DNA of 33,628 nucleotides, taken from positions 1-33,628 of the forward strand of contig CAMEFI010000034.1 of assembly GCA_945915475.1 (NCBI GenBank), in the 5' to 3' direction. A model generated the notes under the pieces. That model worked only from the letters and a program-made list of their open reading frames with translations. It made no database searches and was not told the DNA's origin. The stretch is from an uncultured Clostridium sp. (GTDB lineage Bacteria; Bacillota; Clostridia; Lachnospirales; Lachnospiraceae). This document shows positions 16,514 to 25,270 of the stretch, piece after piece (positions within the stretch are counted from its first letter, which is position 1; each line of letters begins with the position of its first letter). Made by a program: the position numbers and the translations under genes.

Positions 16514-17416
16514 ATGAATATCAATCTGGAATACTATAAGATTTTCTATCATGTAGCCACCGAGCTTAGCATAACTGGTGCTGCAAAGAAGCTCTGTATA
16601 TCACAACCTGCCGTCTCCCAAGCTGTAAAACAGCTCGAGCAGGGATTAGGGATTGAGCTTTTTACCAGACGTGCGAAAGGTGTCAGTTTAACCCGAGCCG
16701 GAACTTTGTTGTATTCTTATGTCGGGAATGGTTATGAGACGATTCTTGCAGGTGAGACACAGCTTGCCAAGATGATGAATCTTGAATATGGGGAGGTGCG
16801 AATTGGAGCTAGTGATATGTCGTTACAGTTCTATTTACTTCCCTATTTGGAACAGTTTCATCAGCTATACCCGGAGATTAAGGTTACTGTAACAAATGCC
16901 CCAACGCCACAGACCATTGACCACCTGCATCAGGGACGAATCGATTTCGGGGTCGTGACCAAACCCTTAGAAGTGGATTCCAAGTTTGAGATTATGTGTG
17001 TCCGAACGATACAGGATGTGTTTGTGGCGGGGGATAAGTTCCGTTATCTGAAGGGGAAAAAGCTGGATTACAAGGAATTATCTGCTTTGCCTTTGATATG
17101 CTTGGAAGGTGATACGAGTACAAGGAAATATGTAGATAGCTATTTGGAGAGCATGAAGGTATCTGTCACACCGGAGTTTGAGCTTGCGACCAGTGATATG
17201 ATCGTACAGTTTGCAATGCGGAATCTGGGAATTGGATGTGTTGTGGAGGACTTTGCAAAGAAACAGGTCGAAAGCGGAGAACTTTTTCAATTGGAATTCA
17301 AGAAGAAGATTCCGGATCGTGAGATGTGCCTGATAATTGATCAGCGTTCAACCATGTCTGTTGCGGCATCCAAGCTTTTGGAATTATTGAAAGTGACGAA
17401 TACCGATAACGAATAA
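16514..17416 (+). CDS. LysR-family transcriptional regulator
   Basis: 300 residues from ATG 16514 with AAGGAGAG (16501-16508) upstream; ATG-like starts at 16475 would add an unrelated leader. The N-terminal winged helix-turn-helix reads LSITGAAKKLCISQPAVSQAVKQLEQGLG, followed by LFTRRAKGVSLTRAG. The rest is a periplasmic-binding-protein-like effector domain (about residues 90-295). The ligand is not known. Palindromes of the LysR type lie upstream of this gene and of purA, so autoregulation and control of purA (and perhaps the DUF1292-like gene) are reasonable hypotheses. The DUF1292-like gene starts about 100 nt downstream on the same strand. Confidence 0.94.
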   Translation: MNINLEYYKIFYHVATELSITGAAKKLCISQPAVSQAVKQLEQGLGIELFTRRAKGVSLTRAGTLLYSYVGNGYETILAGETQLAKMMNLEYGEVRIGASDMSLQFYLLPYLEQFHQLYPEIKVTVTNAPTPQTIDHLHQGRIDFGVVTKPLEVDSKFEIMCVRTIQDVFVAGDKFRYLKGKKLDYKELSALPLICLEGDTSTRKYVDSYLESMKVSVTPEFELATSDMIVQFAMRNLGIGCVVEDFAKKQVESGELFQLEFKKKIPDREMCLIIDQRSTMSVAASKLLELLKVTNTDNE

Positions 17417-17517
17417 CCGATAGCAGGGATTTAAGAAAGCTATCAACGTCTTGCAAAGTGGCATGATTAGAGAATCTTAAGAACACAGTGTAAGCGGATA
17501 GCGAACAGGAGGATAAG

Positions 17518-17790
17518 ATGGAGTTAAATAATACTTTCAAGTTAATCAATGAAAAAGGTGAAGAAATTGTATATGTTGGATTAAGCGTAGTGGAAAATCC
17601 GGAGAATGGACAACGTTACCTGATCTATACGGAAGCCGACAATGCAAAGGAACAGACGGGTAAGCAGGTTGATTTATATGCTTGCGTGTATGGTAAGGAA
17701 AACGGAAGAATCGTATTGGATCCGATTACAACAGAGAAAGAGAAGACATTGATTAAGACATTTATCGAGAAGAACATTAAAGTTGCATAA
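17518..17790 (+). CDS. DUF1292-like small protein
   Basis: 90 residues, acidic and soluble, beginning MELNNTFKLINEKGEEIVY. The pattern of short beta strands with EEIVYVGLSVVENPENGQRYLIYTEAD resembles DUF1292 proteins (YrzB-like), which are about this size and lack a known activity. AGGAGG (17507-17512) lies 5 nt before ATG 17518. It sits between lysR and purA on the same strand. A 5-bp hairpin at 17793-17806 followed by CTTTTATT may be a weak terminator. Confidence 0.75.
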   Translation: MELNNTFKLINEKGEEIVYVGLSVVENPENGQRYLIYTEADNAKEQTGKQVDLYACVYGKENGRIVLDPITTEKEKTLIKTFIEKNIKVA

Positions 17791-17884
17791 CAAAAGGAAA
17801 ACCTTTCTTTTATTATATGAGAGCGGCTATACTTTGCATGAAATGGGACGTGCGAGTGTGGTCGTTCTTTTCATGTTGGAAGGT

Positions 17885-17919
17885 ATAAGCTGTACTTATA
17901 AGATATAAGTATAGCTTAT
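17885..17919. promoter_or_regulatory. Tandem palindromic boxes upstream of purA
   Basis: Two copies of ATAAG-N5-CTTAT: 17885-17899 (N5 = CTGTA) and 17905-17919 (N5 = TATAG), centres 20 bp apart, about two helical turns. Together they also form a 16-bp inverted repeat with one mismatch around a 3-nt centre. Each half is a T-N11-A LysR-type site. They lie about 45-80 bp upstream of the likely purA -10 box, the usual place for a LysR activator. Confidence 0.65.
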
Positions 17920-17940
17920 GACAAACATTAGAAATATTGA

Positions 17941-17970
17941 TTTTACTTATGCCTTAAAATAAGTTATACT
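17941..17970 (+). promoter_or_regulatory. Probable purA promoter
   Basis: TATACT (17965-17970) is a fair -10; the best-spaced -35 (TTTTAC, 17941-17946, 18-bp spacer) is poor. A weak -35 behind paired LysR-type boxes suits an activated promoter, but the exact start is uncertain. Confidence 0.4.
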
Positions 17971-18035
17971 TTAGCTGAATAAAGGGGATATTTGTCCTTG
18001 TTTATATCATTTGGTCAAAAGAAAGGGTTATGTAT

Positions 18036-19310
18036 ATGGTTAAAGCGGTAGTAGGAGCAAACTGGGGAGACGAAGGAAAAGGTAAGATTACGGATATGCT
18101 GAGCAAGGAAGCGGACATTATTGTGCGTTTTCAGGGTGGTGCAAATGCAGGCCATACGATTGTAAATGATTATGGTAAGTTCGCGCTTCATACATTACCA
18201 TCCGGTGTATTTTATAATCATACAACCAGTATTATTGGTAATGGTGTTGCACTCAATATTCCAGTTTTGTTTAAAGAAATTAAGGATATTGTAGATAGAG
18301 GAGTACCGATGCCAAAGATTCTGGTGTCTGATCGTGCGCAGATTGTGATGCCATATCATATCTTATTTGACGAGTATGAGGAGGAGAGATTGGCTGGTAA
18401 GTCTTTTGGTTCCACGAAGTCAGGTATTGCTCCATTCTATTCAGATAAGTATGCGAAGATTGGCTTTCAGGTGAATGAGTTATTTGATGAGGATGCATTA
18501 AAGGAGAAAATAGAGCGTGTTATCGTTCAGAAGAATGTGTTGCTGGAGCATTTATACCATAAGCCGTTGTTGAAGGTGGATGAGCTGCTTGCAACATTAA
18601 AGGAATACAGAGAGATGGTGGAACCTTATGTGTGTGATGTGTCTGCTTTCCTTTATCAGGCAATCAAGGATGGCAAGAATATTCTGTTAGAGGGTCAGCT
18701 TGGTTCTTTGAAAGATCCGGATCACGGAATTTATCCAATGGTCACATCTTCTTCTACTTTGGCTGCTTATGGAGCCATTGGTGCAGGAATTCCGCCATAT
18801 GAGATTCAGAAGATTGTTACTGTTGTGAAGGCATATTCTTCTGCTGTAGGTGCAGGTGCGTTTGTCAGTGAGATTTTTGGTGATGAAGCAGACGAGTTAA
18901 GACGTCGTGGTGGAGATGGCGGTGAATATGGTGCAACAACCGGAAGACCAAGAAGAATGGGGTGGTTCGATTGCGTTGCATCAAAGTATGGTTGCCGGAT
19001 TCAGGGTACAACGGATGTGGCATTTACGGTACTGGATGTATTAGGATACTTAGATGAGATTCCTGTCTGTGTAGGATACGAGATAGATGGAGAAGTAACA
19101 ACAGATTTCCCAACGACCGGTAAGTTAGAGAAGGCAAAGCCGGTGCTTAAGACATTGCCAGGTTGGAAATGTGATATCCGTGGAATTAAAAAGTATGAAG
19201 ATCTTCCGGAAAACTGTAGAAAATATATTGAATTCGTGGAGGAGCAGATTGGCTTCCCAATTACCATGGTATCCAATGGTCCTGGAAGAGATGATATCAT
19301 TTATAGATAA
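18036..19310 (+). CDS. purA: Adenylosuccinate synthetase
   Basis: 424 residues, the normal length. It catalyses the GTP-dependent joining of IMP and aspartate in AMP synthesis. The signature GANWGDEGKGK is at the N-terminus; GGANAGHT, GSTKSGIAP, EGQLGSLKDPDHG and the C-terminal TGRPRRMGW follow. The start at ATG 18036 leaves 8 nt to GAAAGGG (18021-18027); ATG 18030 would leave only 2. It is monocistronic: LysR-type boxes precede it and a terminator follows at 19363. No purB is adjacent. Confidence 0.97.
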   Translation: MVKAVVGANWGDEGKGKITDMLSKEADIIVRFQGGANAGHTIVNDYGKFALHTLPSGVFYNHTTSIIGNGVALNIPVLFKEIKDIVDRGVPMPKILVSDRAQIVMPYHILFDEYEEERLAGKSFGSTKSGIAPFYSDKYAKIGFQVNELFDEDALKEKIERVIVQKNVLLEHLYHKPLLKVDELLATLKEYREMVEPYVCDVSAFLYQAIKDGKNILLEGQLGSLKDPDHGIYPMVTSSSTLAAYGAIGAGIPPYEIQKIVTVVKAYSSAVGAGAFVSEIFGDEADELRRRGGDGGEYGATTGRPRRMGWFDCVASKYGCRIQGTTDVAFTVLDVLGYLDEIPVCVGYEIDGEVTTDFPTTGKLEKAKPVLKTLPGWKCDIRGIKKYEDLPENCRKYIEFVEEQIGFPITMVSNGPGRDDIIYR

Positions 19311-19362
19311 GATGATGCGGATGAATAGTCTTTGGCAATAAATCTTTCCGGACGGAATGAAG

Positions 19363-19408
19363 AAGCGAGTGCATTAGGATTAAAATAACCTGAGTCACTC
19401 GCTTTTTT
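19363..19408 (+). terminator. Intrinsic terminator after purA
   Basis: AAGCGAGTG (19363-19371) pairs with CACTCGCTT (19396-19404), with a small inner AGG/CCT stem in the loop, followed by T (19403-19408). Confidence 0.85.
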
Positions 19409-19409
19409 G

Positions 19410-19437
19410 TTGGAAGAATGTTATACTGTTCTATAAA
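19410..19437 (+). promoter_or_regulatory. Possible promoter of the small membrane protein and birA
   Basis: TTGGAA (19410-19415), a 16-bp spacer and TATAAA (19432-19437), directly after the purA terminator. TATACT (19422-19427) is an alternative -10 without a spaced -35. Confidence 0.4.
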
Positions 19438-19462
19438 GAAAAAGATCAGAAAGGAAATGTAT

Positions 19463-19927
19463 ATGGAACATACAGTAAGGAAGAATAAGTATAACCGAAT
19501 TGGAATGCGTATCATTGCAGCAATTTTTATTTTGATTGCAGTGGTTCGAATTGTTGTTGTGGTTACAAGTAAAGAACCTACTAATCGAATCCTTACAGCA
19601 ATTCTTTGTGCGGGCTGTCTGGCATATGGATTCTATCTGCTCAGACAAACCTTGAAGCCGCAGGCGTATGACATTACCTATGTGTTTGGAGATAAGACCA
19701 TGACACTTAAGATGCATCGGAAAGAGTTTACGATATCCTATGGAGAAATAAGGGATCTTGGCTTTGTGGTTCCCAATGACAATATGGATTACAGTCTCAT
19801 TCAGATCTATATTGGAAAAGAACAATATGTGATACCATTTAGTGCTAATCGGAATGTAGCTGAGGCATTATATGGAATGCTTAAGTTAAAGAAAGAAGAA
19901 GCAGACACTGAAAAAAATGAGGAGTAG
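19463..19927 (+). CDS. Small two-helix membrane protein of unknown function
   Basis: 154 residues from ATG 19463, with AGAAAGGA 8 nt upstream (ATG 19457 is too close). Two membrane helices (about residues 11-35 and 43-60) are followed by a soluble beta-rich domain (about 65-135) with DITYVFGDKTMTLKMHRKEF, the look of a PH-like or bacterial YcxB/EbsA-type membrane-attached domain. I do not assign a family. It lies 43 nt ahead of birA and may be co-transcribed with it. Confidence 0.7.
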   Translation: MEHTVRKNKYNRIGMRIIAAIFILIAVVRIVVVVTSKEPTNRILTAILCAGCLAYGFYLLRQTLKPQAYDITYVFGDKTMTLKMHRKEFTISYGEIRDLGFVVPNDNMDYSLIQIYIGKEQYVIPFSANRNVAEALYGMLKLKKEEADTEKNEE

Positions 19928-19970
19928 AATATTGGTATAGGAATCAAGCGGTTTGAAAGGATGTTAAGAA

Positions 19971-20954
19971 TTGGCGACAAAAGATAAGATATTAGAAATG
20001 CTACGGGAAAAGAATGATTATATATCCGGCCAGAATCTTTGTGATCAATTGGGTATATCAAGAACAGCAGTCTGGAAGAATATGAATGCGTTGAAAGAAG
20101 AGGGGTACGTGATTGATTCCGTTAATAATAAAGGATATTGTCTCATGGCTGAGCCGGATATCATTGATGTGAAACGTATGGGAGAATATTTGCACACGAA
20201 ATGGATGGCACGTCATATCGTATATGATAAGAAGATGGATTCTACCAATACAAAGGCGAAGCTTTTGGGAGAAGCGAATGCAGAAAATGGAACAGTGGTG
20301 ATGGCAGAACAACAGACGGCTGGAAAGGGAAGGCGGGGAAGAACCTGGGTGTCACCTATCGGTAACTGTTATTTTACGGTTCTGTTAAGACCGGATGTCC
20401 GGGCAGACCGGGCGTCTGTGATTACACTGGTCTCTGCTTTGGCACTTGCCCAGGCCATTGAAAAAGTGATGAATTTGGAAACTATGATCAAATGGCCAAA
20501 CGACGTTATTGCAAATGGTAAGAAATTATGTGGCATTCTTACGGAGAGCAGCAGTGATCTGGAATATATTAATTATGTAGTAGTAGGAATTGGTGTGAAT
20601 TGCAATCAGAAAGAATTTCCGGAAGAGATTCGAGATGTGGCATCTTCTATTTATCTGGAGACAGGAAGAATTGTAGATCGGACACGGCTGCTAGGAGAAT
20701 TTTTTAATGTATTTGAAGAATACTATGAGAAGTTCCTGAAAACAGAGGATTTGCAGGGACTGGAAGATGAATATAATGCCAGATTGATCAACAGAGGGAA
20801 AGAAGTTAAAATTGTGGAAAAGGAGCAGGAGACTGTACTGAAAGCAATTGGAGTTGACCGGAATGGTGGTCTTGTTGTGGAAGATACAGAGGGCAATCGG
20901 CGTGCCATTATTTCCGGGGAAGTGTCTGTCAGAGGACTGTATGGTTATGTATAG
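19971..20954 (+). CDS. birA: Biotin protein ligase / biotin repressor BirA
   Basis: 327 residues. An N-terminal winged helix (residues 1-60, ISGQNLCDQLGISRTAVWKNMNAL) precedes the ligase domain with GKGRRGRTWVSP (biotinyl-AMP loop), KWPNDV and VVGIGVN, and the small SH3-like C-terminal domain ends VSVRGLYGYV. It activates biotin with ATP and attaches it to carboxylase carrier proteins; the DNA-binding domain indicates that it also represses biotin genes. The start is TTG 19971 with GAAAGG about 10 nt upstream. No biotin synthesis or transport gene is nearby. Confidence 0.95.
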   Translation: MATKDKILEMLREKNDYISGQNLCDQLGISRTAVWKNMNALKEEGYVIDSVNNKGYCLMAEPDIIDVKRMGEYLHTKWMARHIVYDKKMDSTNTKAKLLGEANAENGTVVMAEQQTAGKGRRGRTWVSPIGNCYFTVLLRPDVRADRASVITLVSALALAQAIEKVMNLETMIKWPNDVIANGKKLCGILTESSSDLEYINYVVVGIGVNCNQKEFPEEIRDVASSIYLETGRIVDRTRLLGEFFNVFEEYYEKFLKTEDLQGLEDEYNARLINRGKEVKIVEKEQETVLKAIGVDRNGGLVVEDTEGNRRAIISGEVSVRGLYGYV

Positions 20955-21185
20955 TTTCAGAATGGTGTTGTTGGCAGAAGGATGAATGGGGGTTTTTACG
21001 TAAAATGATGGATTTGTTATATGTATATAACATATATATTATGATATAGAATGGTATTATAACACAGATGCTTAATAAAATAAAGTCATGAATACGCACC
21101 CCATATAAAAGTGGATGAAAATACCTAATATAATTAGGTGAAAGAACGGTTTTACATTATATAATTTATTATAAAAAGGGGTTAC
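20955..21185. other. Spacer between birA and the gdhA promoter; two palindromes
   Basis: No gene is seen. The stretch is very AT-rich and holds TGTTATAT-GT-ATATAACA (21015-21032, perfect 8-bp arms) and ACCTAAT-ATA-ATTAGGT (21123-21139, perfect 7-bp arms). Either could be an operator for gdhA control. A TATAAT at 21160-21165 has no well-spaced -35. Confidence 0.4.
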
Positions 21186-21214
21186 TTGCAAAAATTAAGC
21201 AGATTTTATATAAT
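21186..21214 (+). promoter_or_regulatory. Strong gdhA promoter
   Basis: TTGCAA (21186-21191), a 17-bp spacer and a perfect TATAAT (21209-21214). Transcription would start near 21221, giving a leader of about 95 nt. Confidence 0.75.
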
Positions 21215-21220
21215 ACTTTA

Positions 21221-22677
<1,457 letters not shown>

Positions 22678-22700
22678 TCAAGAGTTATTATTTGTAACTA

Positions 22701-22762
22701 GATAACAAGAAAAAGGGTGTCATGCAAGTTTACTTGCAAATGGCACCTTTTTTCTTGTTATC
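22701..22762 (+). terminator. Long terminator hairpin after gdhA
   Basis: A stem of nearly 28 bp: GATAACAAGAAAAAGGGTG (from 22701) pairs with CACCTTTTTTCTTGTTATC (to 22762), with an inner GCAAG/CTTGC stem and a small internal mismatch region. The right arm includes a run of T. Confidence 0.8.
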
Positions 22763-23029
22763 GTATTCTTGCAAAGCAAGAACTGCAAACACATGAAATG
22801 AACCCGTCTCCGAAGGAGACAAATGAGCTTGTGTGGAGCAAGCGAGGTTCATGAATGCTGTTTGCAGGTTACAAATGATAACGGAGTTATGGTCTTTAGT
22901 GCGAAAGCCCACCCCGAGACTTAGGGAAAACGAGTCGAAGACGAAGTTTGAGCTATAGCCGAGTGGGTGTCATTGAACACTTGACAAGAATGAAAGCAAA
23001 GTGCAAAGCAAGAACCGCAAATACATGAA
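22763..23029. repeat. Hairpin-rich spacer flanked by 28-nt direct repeats
   Basis: The two 28-nt repeats are 22771-22798 and 23003-23030; both begin GCAAAGCAAGAA and end ACATGAAA, and differ at two positions. They are 232 nt apart. Between them no gene is seen, but several stems are: TTCTTGC-aaa-GCAAGAA (22766-22782), the branched fold at 22783-22867, ATAAC-gga-GTTAT (22878-22890), and a domain closed by GCCCAC (22907-22912) with GTGGGT (22963-22968). The repeat arrangement suggests a duplication or a small dispersed element. Confidence 0.55.
22783..22867 (+). ncRNA. Branched RNA-like fold downstream of gdhA (unknown class)
   Basis: Four nested perfect stems fit one 85-nt fold: CTGCAAACA (22783-22791) with TGTTTGCAG (22859-22867), 9 bp; a symmetric 6/6 internal loop; ATGAACC (22798-22804) with GGTTCAT (22846-22852), 7 bp; then two hairpins, GTCTCC-gaa-GGAGAC (22806-22820) and GCTTG/CAAGC (22827-22831 with 22839-22843). 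It could be a structured RNA or the palindromic body of a small mobile element. The strand is unproven, since every stem also exists on the other strand. It matches no RNA class I know. Confidence 0.45.
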
Positions 23030-23058
23030 AATCCCCGGAATGATGATTTCCGGGGATT
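23030..23058. terminator. Terminator-like hairpin at the end of the structured spacer
   Basis: AATCCCCGGAA (23030-23040) pairs with TTCCGGGGATT (23048-23058), 11 perfect pairs. No good T-tract follows on the plus strand, so terminator function is uncertain. From 23059 to 23204 nothing else is recognised. Confidence 0.45.
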
Positions 23059-23204
23059 GCTTGTTGATATGGAATGAAACAATTATGAATTTTTAATTAT
23101 CTGATATAGAAATATTATCCATGCAATCATATAGAGGCCCTCCTGATATTAGTATATGCAAGTGGAAGATAAGCATGCAGTTCCATTCTCGTATTCAACG
23201 GTAA

Positions 23205-23462
23205 TCACCGGCGCCACCAATCATCCCAGTCACGTCTGTCGTCTCTGCGGTCATCGTGGTCGTGGCGGTCATGCCTGTCATTTCTGCGATCATCCCAACC
23301 ACGTCTGTCATCTCTATGGTCGTGGCGGTCATGCCTGCCGTTTCTGTGATCGTCACAGCCATGTCTATTATCCGTGCAGTCATGTTCGTGACCACATGGT
23401 GAACAAGGTGAACAGCCGTGTCTACTGCAATCGTTACGAAAACGTTCAAAATCGTTTGGCAT
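23205..23462 (-). CDS. Asp/Arg/His/Cys-rich low-complexity small protein
   Basis: 85 residues. By count 22 Asp, 20 Arg and 11 His, i.e. 53 of 85, plus six Cys all in the first 36 residues (patterns such as GCSPCSPCGHEHDC). The second half repeats units like NDRHDRHDHDDRRDDRRDWDD and ends WDDWWRR. Minus-strand ribosome site AAGGAG lies about 6 nt before the ATG at 23462, which favours this frame over overlapping ones. At DNA level the repeat has a 60-nt period (compare 23261-23276 with 23321-23336). It looks like a disordered, metal-binding protein, or a coat or matrix component; function is unknown. It is divergent from the 69-residue gene. Confidence 0.65.
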   Translation of the reverse strand: MPNDFERFRNDCSRHGCSPCSPCGHEHDCTDNRHGCDDHRNGRHDRHDHRDDRRGWDDRRNDRHDRHDHDDRRDDRRDWDDWWRR

Positions 23463-23538
23463 AGAAATCTCCTTTTTGTTTATGGTATGCAGAAGAGGTT
23501 ATAAGTTGTGAATATAGCAGGAAACCACAGAAAACTTC

Positions 23539-23566
23539 TTGATATTTATGGATAGCGTTGTATAAT
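23539..23566 (+). promoter_or_regulatory. Promoter of the 69-residue gene
   Basis: TTGATA (23539-23544), a 16-bp spacer and TATAAT (23561-23566). This is a close match to the vegetative consensus. Confidence 0.65.
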
Positions 23567-23635
23567 TGAAGTCGGAAGTCCGTTGACTTTGCACAATGGA
23601 CAGGTTCTAATGCATATTTTAAGGAGGCATATACA

Positions 23636-23845
23636 ATGAGTATCAAAGATATTGATTTAAATAAGGATGGCGTAACTCTTGGAGACCATATGGAACATAT
23701 CAAGGAGAAGGCAGCTAATTTGTTTGATGGGGATGATACCAATTCGAACAATATTATCGACAGGGTGTCACATCAGATGGTGGATTCGGTTGTGGAGGAT
23801 AAGATTAACGCTGTAGTGAAAGATTGCAACAAAGCCGATAAGTAG
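23636..23845 (+). CDS. 69-residue acidic protein of unknown function
   Basis: A short, soluble, acidic protein beginning MSIKDIDLNKDGVTLGDHME and ending VVKDCNKADK. AAGGAGG lies just upstream of ATG 23636 and a near-consensus promoter precedes it, so it is very probably expressed. The segment DLNKDGVTLGD loosely resembles a calcium-binding EF loop but lacks the final acidic ligand, so I do not call it EF-hand. The rest looks helical (about residues 15-65). It ends 19 nt before the MATE gene and may be co-transcribed with it. Confidence 0.7.
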   Translation: MSIKDIDLNKDGVTLGDHMEHIKEKAANLFDGDDTNSNNIIDRVSHQMVDSVVEDKINAVVKDCNKADK

Positions 23846-23864
23846 AAAGAGTATAGCATATAAA

Positions 23865-25238
23865 ATGAGTACAGAATTGAAGAGAAACAAATATGAGATA
23901 GACATGTGCAATGGTTCCATTATGGACAAGTTGATTTCATTTTCCATCCCATTGATGTTATCGGGAATTTTGCAGTTATTGTTTAATGCGGTAGACATTA
24001 TTGTGGTAGGAAGATTTACCGGAAGTGAAGCATTAGCAGCAGTAGGATCCACTACGGCACTCATTAATGTGTTTGTGAATCTGTTTATCGGAATATCATT
24101 GGGAGCAAATGTGCTTGCCGCCCGATTCTATGCGACAGGGCGTGACAAAGAAATGTCAGAGACGGTGCATACGGCAATTACGCTGGCACTCATTAGTGGT
24201 GTTGTGATGGAGATTGTGGGGATTCTTGCAGCAAAGTGTGCGTTGGAGTGGATGGATACGCCGGATAACGTGATCGATCAGGCAGCACTTTATATGCGGA
24301 TTTATTTTATGGGAATGCCTTTTTTTATGTTATATAATTATGGGGCAGCTATTTTAAGAGCTGTGGGAGACACGAAACGCCCACTCTATTTTTTAATTAT
24401 TTCCGGTACAACGAATGTGATATTGAATTTGTTTTTAGTTATTCAGTTTCAGATGGGTGTTGCAGGTGTGGCCATTGCAACTGTTATCGCACAACTGATG
24501 TCATGTTTGCTGGTGTTACGGTGCCTGTATCGCTCAGAGGGAAGCTATCAGCTTCGATTTTCTAAGCTGGAGATGAAAGCAAGATATGTCAGACAGATTT
24601 TTCAGGTAGGGATTCCGGCAGGATTTCAGAGCACCGTTATTAATTTTTCCAATGTATTATTGCAGTCTTCCGTGAATTCTTTTGGCTCTACAGCTATGGC
24701 AGGATACACGGCAGCAAATAATGTGTTAGGTTTCTTGTATGTTTCCGTGAATTCCATTACACAGGCATGTATGAGTTTTACAAGCCAGAATTATGGTGTT
24801 GGTAAGTACAAACGGATGGATAAGGTTCTCAAGGATTGTCTTTTGCTTACGGTAGTGGTGGCTTTGGTACTTGGTGGAGGTTCGTATCTGCTTGGACATG
24901 AGATATTGCACATTTACACAAAGAGTGAAGAAGTGGTTTCCTGTGGAATGGATATCATGCTGTATACGACCGTAACATATTTTCTATGTGGAATTATGGA
25001 TTTGTTTCCGGGTGCATTGCGGGGTATGGGACATTCAACGGTGCCGATGATTTTGTCAATTATAGGTACAGTAGGAACCAGAATTGTTTGGATTTATCTT
25101 ATTTTTCCATATTACAGAGCCTTGGATATTTTGTTTATTTCTTATCCGGCATCATGGATTCTTACGATTGTCATGCAGGTGGTATGTTTTTATTTTGTGA
25201 GAAAGAAGGTACATGGAGGGGTGGGAAACATACAGTAG
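23865..25238 (+). CDS. MATE-family efflux transporter
   Basis: 457 residues with 12 predicted helices in two homologous halves, each starting with a MATE-like helix (SIPLMLSGILQLLFNAVDIIVVGRF and VGIPAGFQSTVINFSNVLLQSSVNSFG). PTVPMILSIIG-type and GAAILRAVGDTKRP-type segments fit the family. It probably exports cationic compounds or metabolites by Na+ or H+ exchange. ATG 23865 lacks a strong ribosome site (AAAGAG is distant), so translation may depend on the upstream 69-residue gene; ATG 23904 is an alternative start. The YitT-family gene follows 32 nt later. Confidence 0.93.
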   Translation: MSTELKRNKYEIDMCNGSIMDKLISFSIPLMLSGILQLLFNAVDIIVVGRFTGSEALAAVGSTTALINVFVNLFIGISLGANVLAARFYATGRDKEMSETVHTAITLALISGVVMEIVGILAAKCALEWMDTPDNVIDQAALYMRIYFMGMPFFMLYNYGAAILRAVGDTKRPLYFLIISGTTNVILNLFLVIQFQMGVAGVAIATVIAQLMSCLLVLRCLYRSEGSYQLRFSKLEMKARYVRQIFQVGIPAGFQSTVINFSNVLLQSSVNSFGSTAMAGYTAANNVLGFLYVSVNSITQACMSFTSQNYGVGKYKRMDKVLKDCLLLTVVVALVLGGGSYLLGHEILHIYTKSEEVVSCGMDIMLYTTVTYFLCGIMDLFPGALRGMGHSTVPMILSIIGTVGTRIVWIYLIFPYYRALDILFISYPASWILTIVMQVVCFYFVRKKVHGGVGNIQ

Positions 25239-25270
25239 CATGAGGTCAGAAGAAATAGAGGAGCGATTGT

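Noticed and set aside
17793-17806. AAAGG-aaaa-CCTTT hairpin as the terminator of the DUF1292-like gene.
   Set aside because: The stem is only 5 bp and AT-rich; kept as a remark in the gene entry but not as a feature.
22783-22867. The branched fold as a tRNA or tmRNA.
   Set aside because: Stem lengths and loops do not match a cloverleaf: no anticodon arm, T-loop or acceptor CCA context.
22771-23030. Two copies of a 28-nt repeat as a possible CRISPR remnant.
   Set aside because: Only two copies 232 nt apart, with structured rather than spacer-like sequence between and no cas genes.
23195-23449. A second minus-strand frame (MNVFVTIAVDTAVH..., Met/Thr-rich).
   Set aside because: It overlaps the 85-residue frame, which has the ribosome site and start; this one is a shifted reading of the same repeat.
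23156-23464. A plus-strand frame with many Cys and His resembling zinc fingers (repeats of HVCxLxGxGGHAC).
   Set aside because: It is antisense to the Asp/Arg/His-rich gene, has no ribosome site, and its Cys/His periodicity follows from the repeat in the other strand.
23648-23690. EF-hand or dockerin-like calcium loop in the 69-residue protein.
   Set aside because: The twelfth ligand position is His instead of Glu/Asp and no paired second loop is present.
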